Positions 50,993 to 61,755 of a stretch of DNA of 64,000 bases are shown here, one piece after another. Position numbers and translations under genes: made by a program. How positions within the stretch are numbered: position 1 is the first letter of the stretch; the number at the start of each line of letters is the position of its first letter. The notes under the pieces are model-generated. The model worked only from the letters and a program-made list of their open reading frames with translations. It made no database searches and was not told the origin of the DNA. The DNA is from Tricholoma matsutake. Taxonomy: Eukaryota > Basidiomycota > Agaricomycetes > Agaricales > Tricholomataceae. The stretch spans positions 4,836,001-4,900,000 of the forward strand of contig AP026540.1 in assembly GCA_026075535.2 (NCBI GenBank), given 5' to 3'.

Positions 50993-53900
50993 CTATCCTG
51001 GATCCCACGCAAGTGAGTTGAACGACCCAAGCACTGGGTTGTTGTCCATGAATTCGTTGAAGCCTTCGACGGAGTCTGGGCTTGCACGAGTCTCTTTGCG
51101 ATCCACCTTGGGGCAGACGCGTAGTAGATGGTCTCGAGTTTGAATCTCGGGACCAAGGCACCAACATTGGTACTCCCCGTCGAGGGATAAACGTTGACGA
51201 TACTCTCCTATAGGAGCATGGCCAGTGATCATACCAGTTGAACGGGAAGTCAATGTAGTGTTACTTCCCATAACTTTCAGCCAAGGCCCACCTTTGTGGG
51301 TCGAGGGTAATACCGGTTTTCCACCTACTCCTTTGAGTTGGTAGAAATGCCGACCACGATACGCCGGATCTGAGAACCAGGTGTGCCAATCCTTACAAAT
51401 GGCCCTTTCGACCTGATTTTTAAGGTAGTCTAGAGACATCCGCGGGTGTCTGCCCATGGAGATCTTGGTAGATGTAGCTACATCGTGAGCCATCTTGTGA
51501 ACGTTCCACTCGAATTTCGAGGGGACATGCCAGAATGTAACTTTCCTCTCCTCATCCCCAGCTAGCCAGGGACGAAGGGAGCGACAAGCGTCCAGGGCAA
51601 ATATTTGCCCAGAACGTGGTTTTGGATCGGTTAGGGACTCGATGCCCGTAGTGGAATCCGAAAAGATCACCAACTTTTTGCATCCCCTGCTGCACGCAGC
51701 GGACACGCCTAGTTGGAGAGCGAAAAGTTCGACTTCCGGGGGGGTTCTCCTCCCAGAGGCTGAGACAACGCGATCCACCTGTTCTCCATGTCCGAAGACA
51801 AGAGCGCAGGCAACAGCTTGAAATTTAGCATCAGTGGGCACCGAGGCGTCCACTGCAATGACGAGGGTGTCATCCTCCACCTGGGCAGAAGCCCAGGCTT
51901 TGTCGAGGTCACTCCTGTAAGAGTTCCTCACTCCGTCCTCCTTAGAGGTGAGGCGATGAGAGGAGAAACGAGTGGGGAATAGATCCTTCACTCTGTTTCC
52001 AGGTGTGTTTTCTTCCCCGAAGGGGTCGAACTCATCGCCTGGTACAAGGGCCAACGCTGCAGCTGAAGCGACAGATGGACCTTGCAGGTTGAGTGTGTCA
52101 AGCACGTTCCCTCCCCAGAGTCCTAGCTCATGAGAGTGGGTAGTGCCAACGTGATTAGGTCCTAAGATAGCTCTTAGGGGGTGTGAAGGAGCCAATAGAG
52201 GGGTTCTGAATACTCCTCTGTCGACTAAACGATGCAGTAACAGCTGCATGGGCAGCAGTCCCACGATACTTTCCAGACCACCGATTGGGGTGGTTCTGAA
52301 TGCACTGAGGATCCAACGTGCAGCAATGGACTGCACTTGGGCCAACGTTTTGATGACACCTTTGACGCGAACGCCTTTGAAGTGCCACAGTCTGAGTCCA
52401 TATGTCATGATGGGCACGACACACGAACGGTAAAGGAGGTGTTTCTGCATAGGAGTTAGCCCTCTGACAGAATTGCCGAGCATTCCCATCGCCCTCGCAG
52501 TAGTAAGGGCTTTGGTGGAGTAGAACCGCATGTGCTCCTTGAAGGAGAGTTTGCGGTCGAAGAAAAAACCAAGGTACCTCCAGGTGACCTTGGGTTTGAG
52601 GGGGGTATTGCCCATGTAAGGGGCAAAGCCGAGATCGATGGGTAGGGGAGTGAACCTCCTTGCCCTCGAGAAGTGGAAGATTTCGGACTTGTCATGTTCA
52701 AGGACAAGCCCGAGGGATGTGAACGCCTGGAATATCCAGCCATACACTTTTTTGAGCAGGGGGAGGTTATCCTCCAGCTGTGGAGAGTGGGCGATGAGAG
52801 TGCCATCGTCTACATATGACATGAGATCGACATCTCTGCCAATTTCGCTTCTTCTGAAGAGCTTCATGATGGGCGTCAGGTATAACGCCGACAGGACAGG
52901 GGACAAGGCAGAACCTTGACCCACTCCCACATCCGCTGCAAAGGAGCCAGACGAGAAAGCATTCCATTTGTAGGTCGTCTTGCGACCGACCAGATATGAG
53001 CGGAAGAAATTCACTACTCGCGCAGGGAATCCCGACCGAGAAATAATCTCCAATAGAACCTGGTGGTTCAAGGAGGGGAAGAACTGAGCGATGTCGAAAG
53101 CGACGACGCTTGTTTTGAGCCCTTTGGCCCATCCTGCTCTGACCAGGTGGGTAAGGTAAATACCTGCATCCTCAGTGGAACGCTGGGCGACGCCTCCGAA
53201 CTGGTTTTGCTCGAAGGCCTCATGTGCAATGCCGTCGAACTGAAGTCGCCTAGACAACATCTTTTCGACTAACTTGCCCAGAGTGTTCAGTAGCATGATG
53301 GGCCTGAACGACTTTGGAGTGGAGGAGTTAGGTTTCCCTGGCTTCGGGATGATAACCGACAAGGATTCCTTAACGTGAGCCGGCCAATGGCCAGCAGTGA
53401 TGCATGCCTCAGCAATGCGGGTGATGAGCCCTGCCACTTCTGGGTTGCTACACCAGTGTTTAAGGTGCGACCACGTAACATGATCGGGACCTGGAGCGGA
53501 ATGGGAAGCACATGCATTTAGTGCTTCTTTCATTTCTGTGATGGAAAACGGGATCCAGGCCCTTTCAGGCACCGGATCAAGTTCATCGAGAATGCTCAGA
53601 TCGACTACTCGATCTGAGGCAGCGTTGTAGGACCCATCAAGGGCAGCCCAGAGAGAATCCAGATCGTTGCAAGGTTCTCCCCAGTAGGAGATCGCCTCGT
53701 ACGATGGGAGGTTACGTTGACGAGTCCAGGCCATCAGATCCCAGGGTCGTCTATTCATCGTAGCCACTTCCTGGATACAGTCATCGAAAAAGTCCCATTT
53801 TGCGTGACGCATGACTTTTCTATAGTGCTTCCAGTCCTCCTCATCATGCGAGGCTCTGTACGCGTCTAGGGCACCACTGCATTCGTCTGTCCACCAACCT

Positions 53901-54862
53901 TTGGACGACTTGCCGAGGCGGGATTCCTTGGCATGGTTTTCCCATGCCTTGTTTAAAATCGTTGATATCGCCAAAACGACATCATCGATTTCTGCCGAAG
54001 TATCTCTGTGCCAATCTAGCCACGGAGTTAAAGCGGAGGAGACAGCATCTCGGTAAGATGCTTCCTCCTCGGATCCTTTTTTGATGGACCACTTGGTGAC
54101 CGGGACCAAAGATCCCGGGCCAGGCAGTACTAACGTCAGGGGAGCGTGGTCAGACATCCCCCTGGCTTCAGGCACGATCTCACAGTACAGTACAAATCTG
54201 AGATCTGTAGGTACAAACATCAGGTCAATCACCGTGGGGTGAAGGCCCTGTTGTGGGGGGAAGTGGGTAGGGCCCTCCACTACTGGTAGGGCTCTAGTCA
54301 GGCCTAGTGCCATAGCCGTTTCCACCAAGTGGTCAGCATGGATTGCGTGTTCAGGTCCCTGGGGGTCCCAGGAGGCGTGCTGCACGTTAAAATCACCACA
54401 CATAAAGTGTAGGCGTGGGATCGTCATGACGTTCTCAAATAAGAGCGTGATGGCCAAGTGTTGGCTATCCAAGTAGACGTTAGCAAGTAGCATGACGTCC
54501 TCCCCTATTCCCAGTGAGAACCGGAGGATGTCACGATTATCGATCAGGTCTTGTCTGAGACCTGGTCTTAAGTTAGCGATGCTGTTCGCAAAGTAGACAG
54601 CAACGCGTGGGGGGGAGTCGATACCCGAGGGGCGCACTAAGGTTCCCCAATTTGGGCTCATTGGTGCGCCTATAACTTCTTCCCCTGCCCTGTTATGGGC
54701 AGAAGGGGTGTATCTTATTAATCGCCACGGAGGCTCTTGGATAAACAGCAAATCATAATCGTCTATAAGGTCTGCCAGTAACGAGTCCATGTATCCCCAA
54801 TTGCGGTTAACATTCTGACTAAATATATGCAACTGCGGTGTAGATCTAAGTCTATCCCTCAT
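50993..54862 (-). CDS. LINE L8 ORF2: APE, RT, RNase H; intact
   Basis: 1289 codons from ATG 54862 to TAG 50995-50993, same length as L3 ORF2. APE motifs FSQNVNRNWG, FIQEPPWRL, FMCGDFNVQHASWD and SDHAPLTL; RT motifs AFDIAQFFPSLNH, GQGSALSPVLSAL and YVDDGTLI; RNase H VIAVDASVPTDAKFQ, EVELFALQLGV, VIFSDSTTGIES, KMAHDVATS; C-terminal CWCLGPEIQTRDHLLRVC. No stops or shifts. The closest thing in the window to a working enzyme with an otherwise intact partner ORF1, until N11 split that ORF. Confidence 0.95.
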   Translation of the reverse strand: MRDRLRSTPQLHIFSQNVNRNWGYMDSLLADLIDDYDLLFIQEPPWRLIRYTPSAHNRAGEEVIGAPMSPNWGTLVRPSGIDSPPRVAVYFANSIANLRPGLRQDLIDNRDILRFSLGIGEDVMLLANVYLDSQHLAITLLFENVMTIPRLHFMCGDFNVQHASWDPQGPEHAIHADHLVETAMALGLTRALPVVEGPTHFPPQQGLHPTVIDLMFVPTDLRFVLYCEIVPEARGMSDHAPLTLVLPGPGSLVPVTKWSIKKGSEEEASYRDAVSSALTPWLDWHRDTSAEIDDVVLAISTILNKAWENHAKESRLGKSSKGWWTDECSGALDAYRASHDEEDWKHYRKVMRHAKWDFFDDCIQEVATMNRRPWDLMAWTRQRNLPSYEAISYWGEPCNDLDSLWAALDGSYNAASDRVVDLSILDELDPVPERAWIPFSITEMKEALNACASHSAPGPDHVTWSHLKHWCSNPEVAGLITRIAEACITAGHWPAHVKESLSVIIPKPGKPNSSTPKSFRPIMLLNTLGKLVEKMLSRRLQFDGIAHEAFEQNQFGGVAQRSTEDAGIYLTHLVRAGWAKGLKTSVVAFDIAQFFPSLNHQVLLEIISRSGFPARVVNFFRSYLVGRKTTYKWNAFSSGSFAADVGVGQGSALSPVLSALYLTPIMKLFRRSEIGRDVDLMSYVDDGTLIAHSPQLEDNLPLLKKVYGWIFQAFTSLGLVLEHDKSEIFHFSRARRFTPLPIDLGFAPYMGNTPLKPKVTWRYLGFFFDRKLSFKEHMRFYSTKALTTARAMGMLGNSVRGLTPMQKHLLYRSCVVPIMTYGLRLWHFKGVRVKGVIKTLAQVQSIAARWILSAFRTTPIGGLESIVGLLPMQLLLHRLVDRGVFRTPLLAPSHPLRAILGPNHVGTTHSHELGLWGGNVLDTLNLQGPSVASAAALALVPGDEFDPFGEENTPGNRVKDLFPTRFSSHRLTSKEDGVRNSYRSDLDKAWASAQVEDDTLVIAVDASVPTDAKFQAVACALVFGHGEQVDRVVSASGRRTPPEVELFALQLGVSAACSRGCKKLVIFSDSTTGIESLTDPKPRSGQIFALDACRSLRPWLAGDEERKVTFWHVPSKFEWNVHKMAHDVATSTKISMGRHPRMSLDYLKNQVERAICKDWHTWFSDPAYRGRHFYQLKGVGGKPVLPSTHKGGPWLKVMGSNTTLTSRSTGMITGHAPIGEYRQRLSLDGEYQCWCLGPEIQTRDHLLRVCPKVDRKETRASPDSVEGFNEFMDNNPVLGSFNSLAWDPG

Positions 54863-55705
54863 TTACGTTCGGCCACCGCGTCCTGCAGGATGGTAAGTAG
54901 GAGGAGAGTGAGAGTTGTGTCTCACACTCACCTCGTCATAGCGAGCTTTGATCCAATCACGGTCAAAGCGATGTCGCCAGAAATTGCATCGACGATCGTC
55001 AGATGCGTGGTTTTTCCGGCAGTTTATGCACCTAGCCGGGTGAGGACAGGCTGCCCCCTCTGGGGTAGCTGGAACAGGAGGGTTCGCCTTGGTATTTCCC
55101 TTACAACACCCTGCAAGGGCACGATGGTGCTCCTTCCGGTGTGGGCCTGCACAGATCGGACATCTGGTCTGTGGAGCTCTGCATGCCGGGGTGGGGTGAC
55201 CCCACTTCCAGCACCGTTGGCAAAGAGGCAAACCAGGGTTCGCCCTGGCAGCCCTAACATAAGCGACGTAGCGTCCAAATTGAATGCCCCAACCGATGAG
55301 AGCCTTGGCTCGTGCACCGCTGACTGAGTCAGCGATGTTAAGGTAGACAGTGCACGTATCCAACATCTTCGAATCACGTACTAGACGGGGGGGGACTTGA
55401 AGCACTGTGAGGTCTGATATTCCGGACTTTCCCAAGTGTGCAATGACGACATCAGGCGTTAACGCCTTGTTGTTAGCGATGAATGGCACATCGACCAGCT
55501 TAAGGTACGACGTGGATGTGGGTAACGCTGCATCCACTTGCAACGTGAAAGGGAACACCTTGTGGGCAGCTTCCTTGAAACATTGAAGGTCCTCCTCAGA
55601 GGCCACAACGTCTGTAGCTACTGATAAATTACCAGCGTGCATCGATGCAGACTGAGCCACCAATTTGGAGTGGTGCAGTCCGAGAGTGGTCCGGACATGG
55701 TCCAG
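54863..55705 (-). pseudogene. LINE L8 ORF1, C-terminal part
   Basis: ORF1 after N11: TTLGLHHSKLVAQSASMHAGNL region, the KLVDVPFIANNKALTPDVV block, three zinc knuckles (CQRCWKWGHPTPAC, CPICAGPH, CINCRKNHASDDRRC), ending TAA 54865-54863 directly before the ORF2 ATG. Open throughout. Together with 57978-59057 it makes 641 codons, the family length. Confidence 0.9.
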
Positions 55706-55720
55706 GAAGTCAGCAGGATT

Positions 55721-57977
55721 TTTTTTTTTTTTTTTTTTGGGTCAACAATTTATAACGCGGGGCTCAATCGCAGTCCGCGGAGCAGGGTACAAACTAGGGT
55801 ACTACTATATCTACGTGTTCCCCTCGCCCATCTCCCACCCAGGTCCTCGTTTTAGCCACTTTAGGCGGGCAGTGCCACAGACGTTGGCCTCTCAGCCAGG
55901 AAAGGCAATAATCCGGAGGGGAAGCCTCCCCCTCCCGAAGCTAGCCATTAGGTCGCCCACTGGTACCAACCGGTCCCCCGGCCACATATCCAACCGAAGT
56001 CAGATCAGGCGCAGTGGTGTCAATTCACCGTAAATCCCCCCTTGCGGGAGGAATAACCGATAGCCTACTTCCAGCCAGTGAGGATTGACCACCCCAGACG
56101 AATGGGGTGGACCATCACCGTGTTTGCGCACGAGTGACAGAGATGTGGTAGCTGGTTGTTCATCTGGTTATTCACCGGAACTACCATAGGCAGGGGGGCC
56201 AAGGCCCCCCCTTCGAGCAAATGCTGACATGTGCATGCACTCGATGACAACGTCCCCCCCGCAGCGGGGGGAAGGTGGAGGGAAGCGACAAAATGTCACT
56301 ATCCCGATATCGGCCACCAATTATTTGGTGGGCGTGGTTGTGGAGGGGTGTTCCCCTATTGGTTGTGGCGCGGCTGTCTCCGAGGGCCTCAAGGATGATG
56401 GCGTCGTGATGAGGACGAGGGTTCCTCATTATGGAGCTCTGCATGAGCTGCCTGCCTAGCCGCGTAGGAAGCCCTGAAGGCTGCCGGTGACGTGAGATCG
56501 AGAGGCAATCCGGCAGCTGCTAGTTCTGCCGACATTGGCTCGGACAATCGCCAGGTGGTTGTGAATAGTTCCCATGCCATCTGGCGCCATGCATTCCTCT
56601 CTATGAGCGGAACGGCGGATACTCGGACGGTACCGACAAAAATCGTCATAGCCTCCAGTAAGTGTAGAAAGCCATGAGAGGTGGATGTTATTTCCACCCT
56701 CTCGTCTCTCGACAACGGAGGCTCATCCTCCACCAACTCTGGGATGGCGGATGAACCCGGTGATGTGGGGAGGGGCGGCGCAGATTGCTCCTGCTGCCCC
56801 TCCGGATAGAGGAGCTCGGCAATGCCGAGCTCTTGATTGTTGTTGGCCTCGAGCCCAAGCTCGAGAGCCAGATCATGCACCTCATCAGCTATCACTTGTG
56901 ATGCCAAGAAGCGGTTTATCGTCTCCTGCGAGGCTAGCTCGGTGAGACCCGGAATGAATTCGATGTCTCCACCGGTGGCAGAGCCGTCATCATCGTCTGG
57001 CAGGTTGGAGGAGTCATCCTCCACCCAAAGATTGTGGAACTGGTTAGCCACATCAGAGTCCCATCCGCTCAAGGAGACGTGTCTGAACTCTGGGAGGTAG
57101 TTGTCGTCGAAGTCTGCGAAGTCGGCGTTTGTGTATAAGAGGGGGTCGCCATGCGCCGCCTGGTGTCGAGTTCGTGCTCTATGGTTTGTAGAGGGCATTG
57201 AGGATGATTTAGCACAAGTAGATGACGGTAGAAGTCAAGATACATAGCGTGATAATGATAACAGATGGTCCCTTATCTCAATTCCGGGTCCACCCGACAC
57301 AGCCTCCAGACGCTCCGAGGGGGCAGACAGGCCGCAAATCCTGCTGCAGATTGGGAGGGACAATTGAACCCGGTTCTGAACACCTTGAGGGTGTGAGTGC
57401 CGGAGGTAAAGAGTCGGTGGTAAGTAGCGGCCACCAGAGCGTTGACCTAGCCACCAGGGGGCACCATCGCCCGGCCCCTTTTAACGATGGTGTATTCCAA
57501 TGGGTAGTCAGTGTAGCAGGTCTCTAGATGTAGAAACTCATGCAGCATGGAGGTAGGAAGCCTCCCAGATGACCCACAATCCAGTGAATATGTCCCTCCT
57601 CCTGAACCAGACCTCCCCCAGCTAAACGAATGCGATGACTTGGGTGAGCGTTGAAGTAGGCATCCCACACCCACTCTAAGCCCCCATGGGGGCCCAGACT
57701 ACTCTTTCATTGCCAACACTCACCTAACCAGGATCCTCGAAGCCCAGGAGAATGAGACGAATAGCAGACACTGTCAAAAACAGTGACCGGGGCATCCACA
57801 GAGATCGGATGGACGGATCTCTTAGCAAATCAGGGCAGGCCTGGAGACGCTGAGAGCGTTCGTGATGGTGAAATCCGATCGAAAATCGGACAAGAATTGG
57901 AGTCTCGACGTTGCTACCAACGTCAAGCAGGAGTGTTTACCACTGTTTATGGTGGTTGTAACAAGTCAAGGAGCCAC
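55721..57977 (-). mobile_element. Short element N11, subtype B, full length
   Basis: Minus-strand copy in L8 ORF1. T18 tail 55721-55738, TTGTTGACCC terminus, 5' end near 57973. TSD GAAGTCAGCAGGATT at 55706-55720 and 57978-57992. Leader hairpin CACTGT/ACAGTG at 57769-57785. Very similar to N7 in the body. Confidence 0.92.
56356..57198 (-). pseudogene. Short-element protein, subtype B (N11), late nonsense codon
   Basis: 281 codons, same length as N7, from ATG 57198 (MPSTNHRARTRHQAAHGDPL). TGA at 56391-56389 replaces CGA just before GPRRQP, removing only the last ~11 residues, that is, the basic tail. All other motifs (ELGIAELLYPEGQQEQ, IPELVEDEPPLSRDERVEI, ERNAWRQMAWELFTTTWRL) are kept. Confidence 0.8.
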
Positions 57978-59057
57978 GAAGTCAGCAGGATTCGTCTCCG
58001 CCCCAAGGGGGGGACAAACGTGGACTAGGACCTGTCGTCTCGACGGTCCATGTACAGTAGGTGAGGGCTTTGCAGCCTTCGGTCTGGAGGGACCAACGTG
58101 CTGCTGTATGTCAGCCAGCCTGTCGGTTGGAAGTTCAGGGAAAGCCTTGGCTAATTGCACAAGGCCATCCATGGAAGTGTTAGGTGCTCGCCCCCCAGGG
58201 AAGCGAGCAACCTGAGCAAAGGTCCCCCTGCCCGAAGGCCTGGTGGACCAGTTCATGGGGGGAGGTGGTCCTCGACCCCATGATGAAGAGACTCCCCCTG
58301 TTGGGGGTTTAGGAAGAGGTCGAGCCCCTTTCGGGCCTCGAGTTCTCGCTGATTTGTGAGGGGGGGGGCGTTGCCCATCCCATCCCTCCAGGTACTCCAT
58401 CCTTGGGATGTCGTTAGGATCGTTGGTGACAGTGCCCGACCTAGGTCGTTTACTGCCCCCAGCCATTCTATCGATAGCGCTCCGGAGCATAGCGTTTCCA
58501 GAGTTGCGATCCAGGCCAGCCTCGGCAGCTGCTACCAGCACCGAGCCCAGTTGTTCCGCTATGAGCTGCCATTCTTCAGCAGTCGGTCGTCTAGATCCCG
58601 TCCTGTTGAGGACAACTCGGAATCCTGTAGCATACTCTCCCAGGTCACTGGCGAAGGTCTGGGGTCCACTCCAGTCATCGCTAGCCATCTCCGTGTCCTG
58701 AATGACGTGGGTAGAGAGATTGTCGGCCACTTCGTCAGCCCATGAGGCAGGTGTCGAAGGGGTAGCCGGTGGTGCAGGAGACGCAGTCGCATCCCTGGAA
58801 GATAACGCTGGCACGCTAAAACGCTGTGCTCGCGGAGTGATCACGCCCACCCCATAGGGGGAGGGGGTTGGAGAGCCTCGTTGGGTCCTGTGAGGGCCCA
58901 CTGAGGGAGCATTCTGTGTGGATCTGCGGCTCAAAGAGAGCCGCAGGGAATCAATTGGGTCATCGCCAGGAGTTCTGGGCGTACCGGATCTGGAAGGTCT
59001 CCCCTCGTCCATCGCTTTGCCTGATCTCCCCCCTCTTCTAGAAAACGTTTCAGACAT
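57978..59057 (-). pseudogene. LINE L8 ORF1, N-terminal part
   Basis: From ATG 59057 (MSETFSRRGGRSGKAMDEG). Low-complexity Ser/Pro/Arg region, acidic patch, helical block (LGEYATGFRVVLNRTG, EEWQLIAEQLGSVLVAA), SARTRGPKGARPLPKPPTGG linker, ending at N11 in GAETNPADF. No stop in the frame. The broken state is due to N11 alone. Confidence 0.9.
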
Positions 59058-59186
59058 GCGCTGGTAAGACGCTAGGTATACCGGATCGCAGGGATCGAGG
59101 ACGGATTGAGCTACAAAGGTTGAACACGGTGTTGACGAAAATTTTTTGTGGCTGTGCACGTCGCGGTAGGAAGACAAGAAGCGATC

Positions 59187-59521
59187 TATGCGTTACGGCT
59201 TCGACGCTGAATACGCTTTCCTTTCCGAGCTGAGAGGCTCACGTCGGGGCAGCAATATCCCCTAAATCTTGCACTCATACCTGTAGGGATTCGGGGAACA
59301 CGACATCGCCAAGCTCGGGTTGTCGGTATGCCACCACTGGCAAGTCTGTTTACTCGATAAAGGGGGCCCCCTTAGTGGTCATTGCAGCTATCCAGGTGGT
59401 TGGTGTGAAGATCAGCAGGAGGAGGACTTGGGCTGGGCGTAGTGTACTTCGTTTGTACGTCTCTACCGTGGACTGCGATCGGGCGCCGCGTTATAAACTT
59501 TTGACCCAAAAAAAAAAAAAA
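59187..59521 (+). other. L4 3' UTR, last part, and A14 tail
   Basis: Non-coding. Contains the AAGGGGGCCCCCTT palindrome with outer ACCACT/AGTGGT pairing and the conserved 3' terminus before the tail (59508-59521). Confidence 0.85.
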
Positions 59522-59534
59522 GTAGCGGCCACCA

Positions 59535-60075
59535 TAGCATCGACCTAGCCATCAGGGGGCACCATCACCCGGCCCCTTTTAACGATGGTGTATTCCAATG
59601 TGTAGTCAGTGTAGCATGTCTCTAGTAGTAGAAACTCACAAAGCATGGAGGCTGGAAGCCCCCCAGGCGACCAGCAGTCCAGTGAGAGTGTCCCTCCTCC
59701 TAAGCCAGATCTCCCCCAACTAAGCGAATGCGACGACATGGGCGAGCGTTGAAGTAGGCATCCCACACCCACTCTGAGACCCCAGAGGGACCCAGACTAC
59801 TCTTTCATTGACAGCACTCACCTAGCCAGGATCCTCGAAGCCCAGGAGACCGAGACAGATAGCAGACACTGTCAGAAACAGTGCCCGAGACATCCACAGA
59901 GATTGGATGGACGGATCCCTTAGCAAATCAGGCTACGCCTGGAGACGCCGAGAGCGTTCATGATGGTGAAATCCGATCGAAAATCGGACGAGAATTGCAG
60001 TCTCGACGTTGCTACCAACATCGAGCAGGAGTGTTTACCACTGTTTGTGGTGGTTGTAACAAGTCAAGGAGCGAT
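59535..60075 (-). other. N4 leader, outer part, and 5' end
   Basis: Minus-strand short-element leader cut from the rest of N4 by L4. Contains all leader hairpins and ends GGTTGTAACAAGTCAAGGAGC next to the TSD at 60076. No ORF. Confidence 0.88.
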
Positions 60076-61755
60076 GATGGTGCTCTTTCTAGTGTGGACC
60101 TGTGCAGATCGGGCATTTCGACTGTGGTGCTCTGCATGCCGGGGTGGGATGGCCCCATTTCCAGCAGCGTTGGCACAGTGGGAGACCAGGGTTTGCCCTG
60201 GCTGCCCTAACGTAGGCGATGTAGTGTCCAAACTGGACACCATGCCCAATGAGAGCCTTAGCTCGTGCACCACTGACTGAGTCAGCAATGTTTAGATATA
60301 CAGTGCATGTATCCAACATCTTTGAGTCGCATACTACCTGTGGGGGGACCTGTAACACTGTGAGGTCCAAAATTCCGGACTTTCCCAGGTGGGAAATGAC
60401 AACATCAGGCGTAATAGCCTTGTCGTTGGCAATGAAGGGCACGTCGACCAGTTTTAGGTACGACGTGGATGTGGGTAGCGCAGCATCAACTTGCAATGCA
60501 AAGGGGAAGGCCTTGTGGGCTGCCTCCTTGAAACACCATAGGTCCTCTTCCGAAGTGACTACATCTGTGGACACTGAGAGATTCCCAGTGTGCATGATAG
60601 CTGACTGCGCCACTAACTTGGAGTGGTGTAGTCCTAACGTCGTCTGGATGTGGTCCAGACAGTCTGCAGGGTTTGTTCCTTCCTTGAGGGGAGGTCAAAT
60701 GTGTACCAGGACCTGTTGTCTCGACAGTCCATGGACAGTGGGTGAAGGCTTTGCAGCCTTTGGCCTGGAGGGGCCGACATGCTGCTGAATGTCAGCCAGC
60801 TTGTCGGTAGGAAGTTCAGGGAAGGCTTTGGCTAATCGCACAAGGCCATCCATGGAAGTGTTAGGTGCTCATCCCCCAGGGAAATGAGCGACCTGAGCAA
60901 AGGTCCCCTTGCCCAAGGGCTTGGTTGACCAATTCACAGGGGGGGGGGGGGGAGGTCCCCTGCCCCATGACAAAGAGACACCCCCTGCTGGGGGTTTAGG
61001 AAGAGGTCGAGCCCCCCTAGGGCCTCGAGTTCTCGCAGATTTGTGAGGGGGGGGCGTTGCCCATCCCATCCCTCTAGATGATCCGTCCTTGGGCCATCAT
61101 GAGGATTGTTGGTGACGGTGCCCAACCTAGGCCATTTACCGCCCCTACCCACCTCATCTATAGCTCTTCGGAGGGTGTCGCTCCCCGAATCACAATTAAA
61201 TCCGACAGCAGTTGCAGCACTGATTACCGCCCCTAGCTGTTCAGCGATTTCCTGCCATTGTTCAGCAGTTGGTCTACGAGCTCCTGTCCTACTAAGGACC
61301 GTTAGGAATCCCTGTGCATATTCCCCCAGGTCGTGCGCAAAGGTGACTGGTCCGGCCCAATCGTCCTCAGCATCGCTTGCCATCTCCATGTCCTGGATCG
61401 CAGGAATGGGATTTGATATCTCAGCTTTGTCAGCCCACTGTGAAGCAGGTGTAGAAGGAGTAGTAGGAGGTGCAGGGGACGAAGTAGCCCACCTGGGAGA
61501 TAATGCTGGCACGCTGAATCGCTGTGTGCACGGTGTGGTCATTCTGGCCCCATAGGGGGAGGGAGTTGGAGAACCTCTTTGGGTCCGATGAGGACCCACA
61601 GAGGGAGCTATCTGTGAGGATCTACGGCCCTCTGGGGGCCGTAGAGAATCAATAGGGTCATCGCCAGGAGTTCTGGGTGTACCGGATCTAGAAGGTCTCC
61701 CCTCATCCATCACTGCGTCCGATCTCCTCCCTTTTTATATGAAAGAATCTGACAT
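60076..61755 (-). pseudogene. L2 ORF1, most of the gene, degraded
   Basis: Minus-strand ORF1 from ATG 61755 (MSDSFI then TAA at codon 7). The N-terminal region reads on (MDEGRPSRSGTPRTPGDD, LGEYAQGFLTVLSRTGARRP) to a G-run expansion near 60938-60950 that shifts the frame. The C-terminal part is readable at 60089-60613 (KLVDVPFIANDKAITPDVV, CQRCWKWGHPTPAC) to the N4 junction, and its end lies at 21563-21837. Clearly older than L3 and L8. Confidence 0.85.

Larger units (their letters stand above)
48209..59186 (-). mobile_element. LINE copy L8, full length, holding N10 and N11
   Basis: Minus strand: T-run 48209-48229, 3' UTR (48230-48651 and 50880-50992), ORF2 50993-54862, ORF1 (54863-55705 and 57978-59057), leader, 5' end ~59186. 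TSD TATGCGTTACAGCT / TATGCGTTACGGCT at 48196-48209 and 59187-59200 (L4 3' UTR). Without N10 and N11 both frames are open, so it was complete when it landed. Confidence 0.93.
24264..59521 (+). mobile_element. LINE copy L4, full length, split by three large insertions
   Basis: Plus-strand LINE in four pieces: 24264-25599 (leader, ORF1 5' part), 39460-40455 (ORF1 end, ORF2 start), 44525-48209 (ORF2, 3' UTR start), 59187-59521 (3' UTR end and A14 tail). The outer TSD GTAGCGGCCACCA at 24251-24263 and 59522-59534 is N4 leader sequence. Inner blocks: chain N6-L5-L6, N8 with N9, and L8 with N10 and N11. It carries at least four CGA to TGA stops, deletions and a mutated RT site: clearly dead. Confidence 0.9.
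21838..60075 (-). mobile_element. Short element N4, subtype B, split by L4; chimeric with extra 3' end
   Basis: Minus-strand element in two parts: 21838-24263 (tail, 3' UTR, ORF, inner leader) and 59522-60075 (outer leader and 5' end). The TSD GATGGTGCTCTTTCT at 21823-21837 and 60076-60090 proves it is one insertion in L2. L4 sits inside, bounded by GTAGCGGCCACCA (24251-24263 and 59522-59534). The 3' half is doubled (see N5). Leader hairpin CACTGT/ACAGTG at 59867-59883. Confidence 0.9.
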
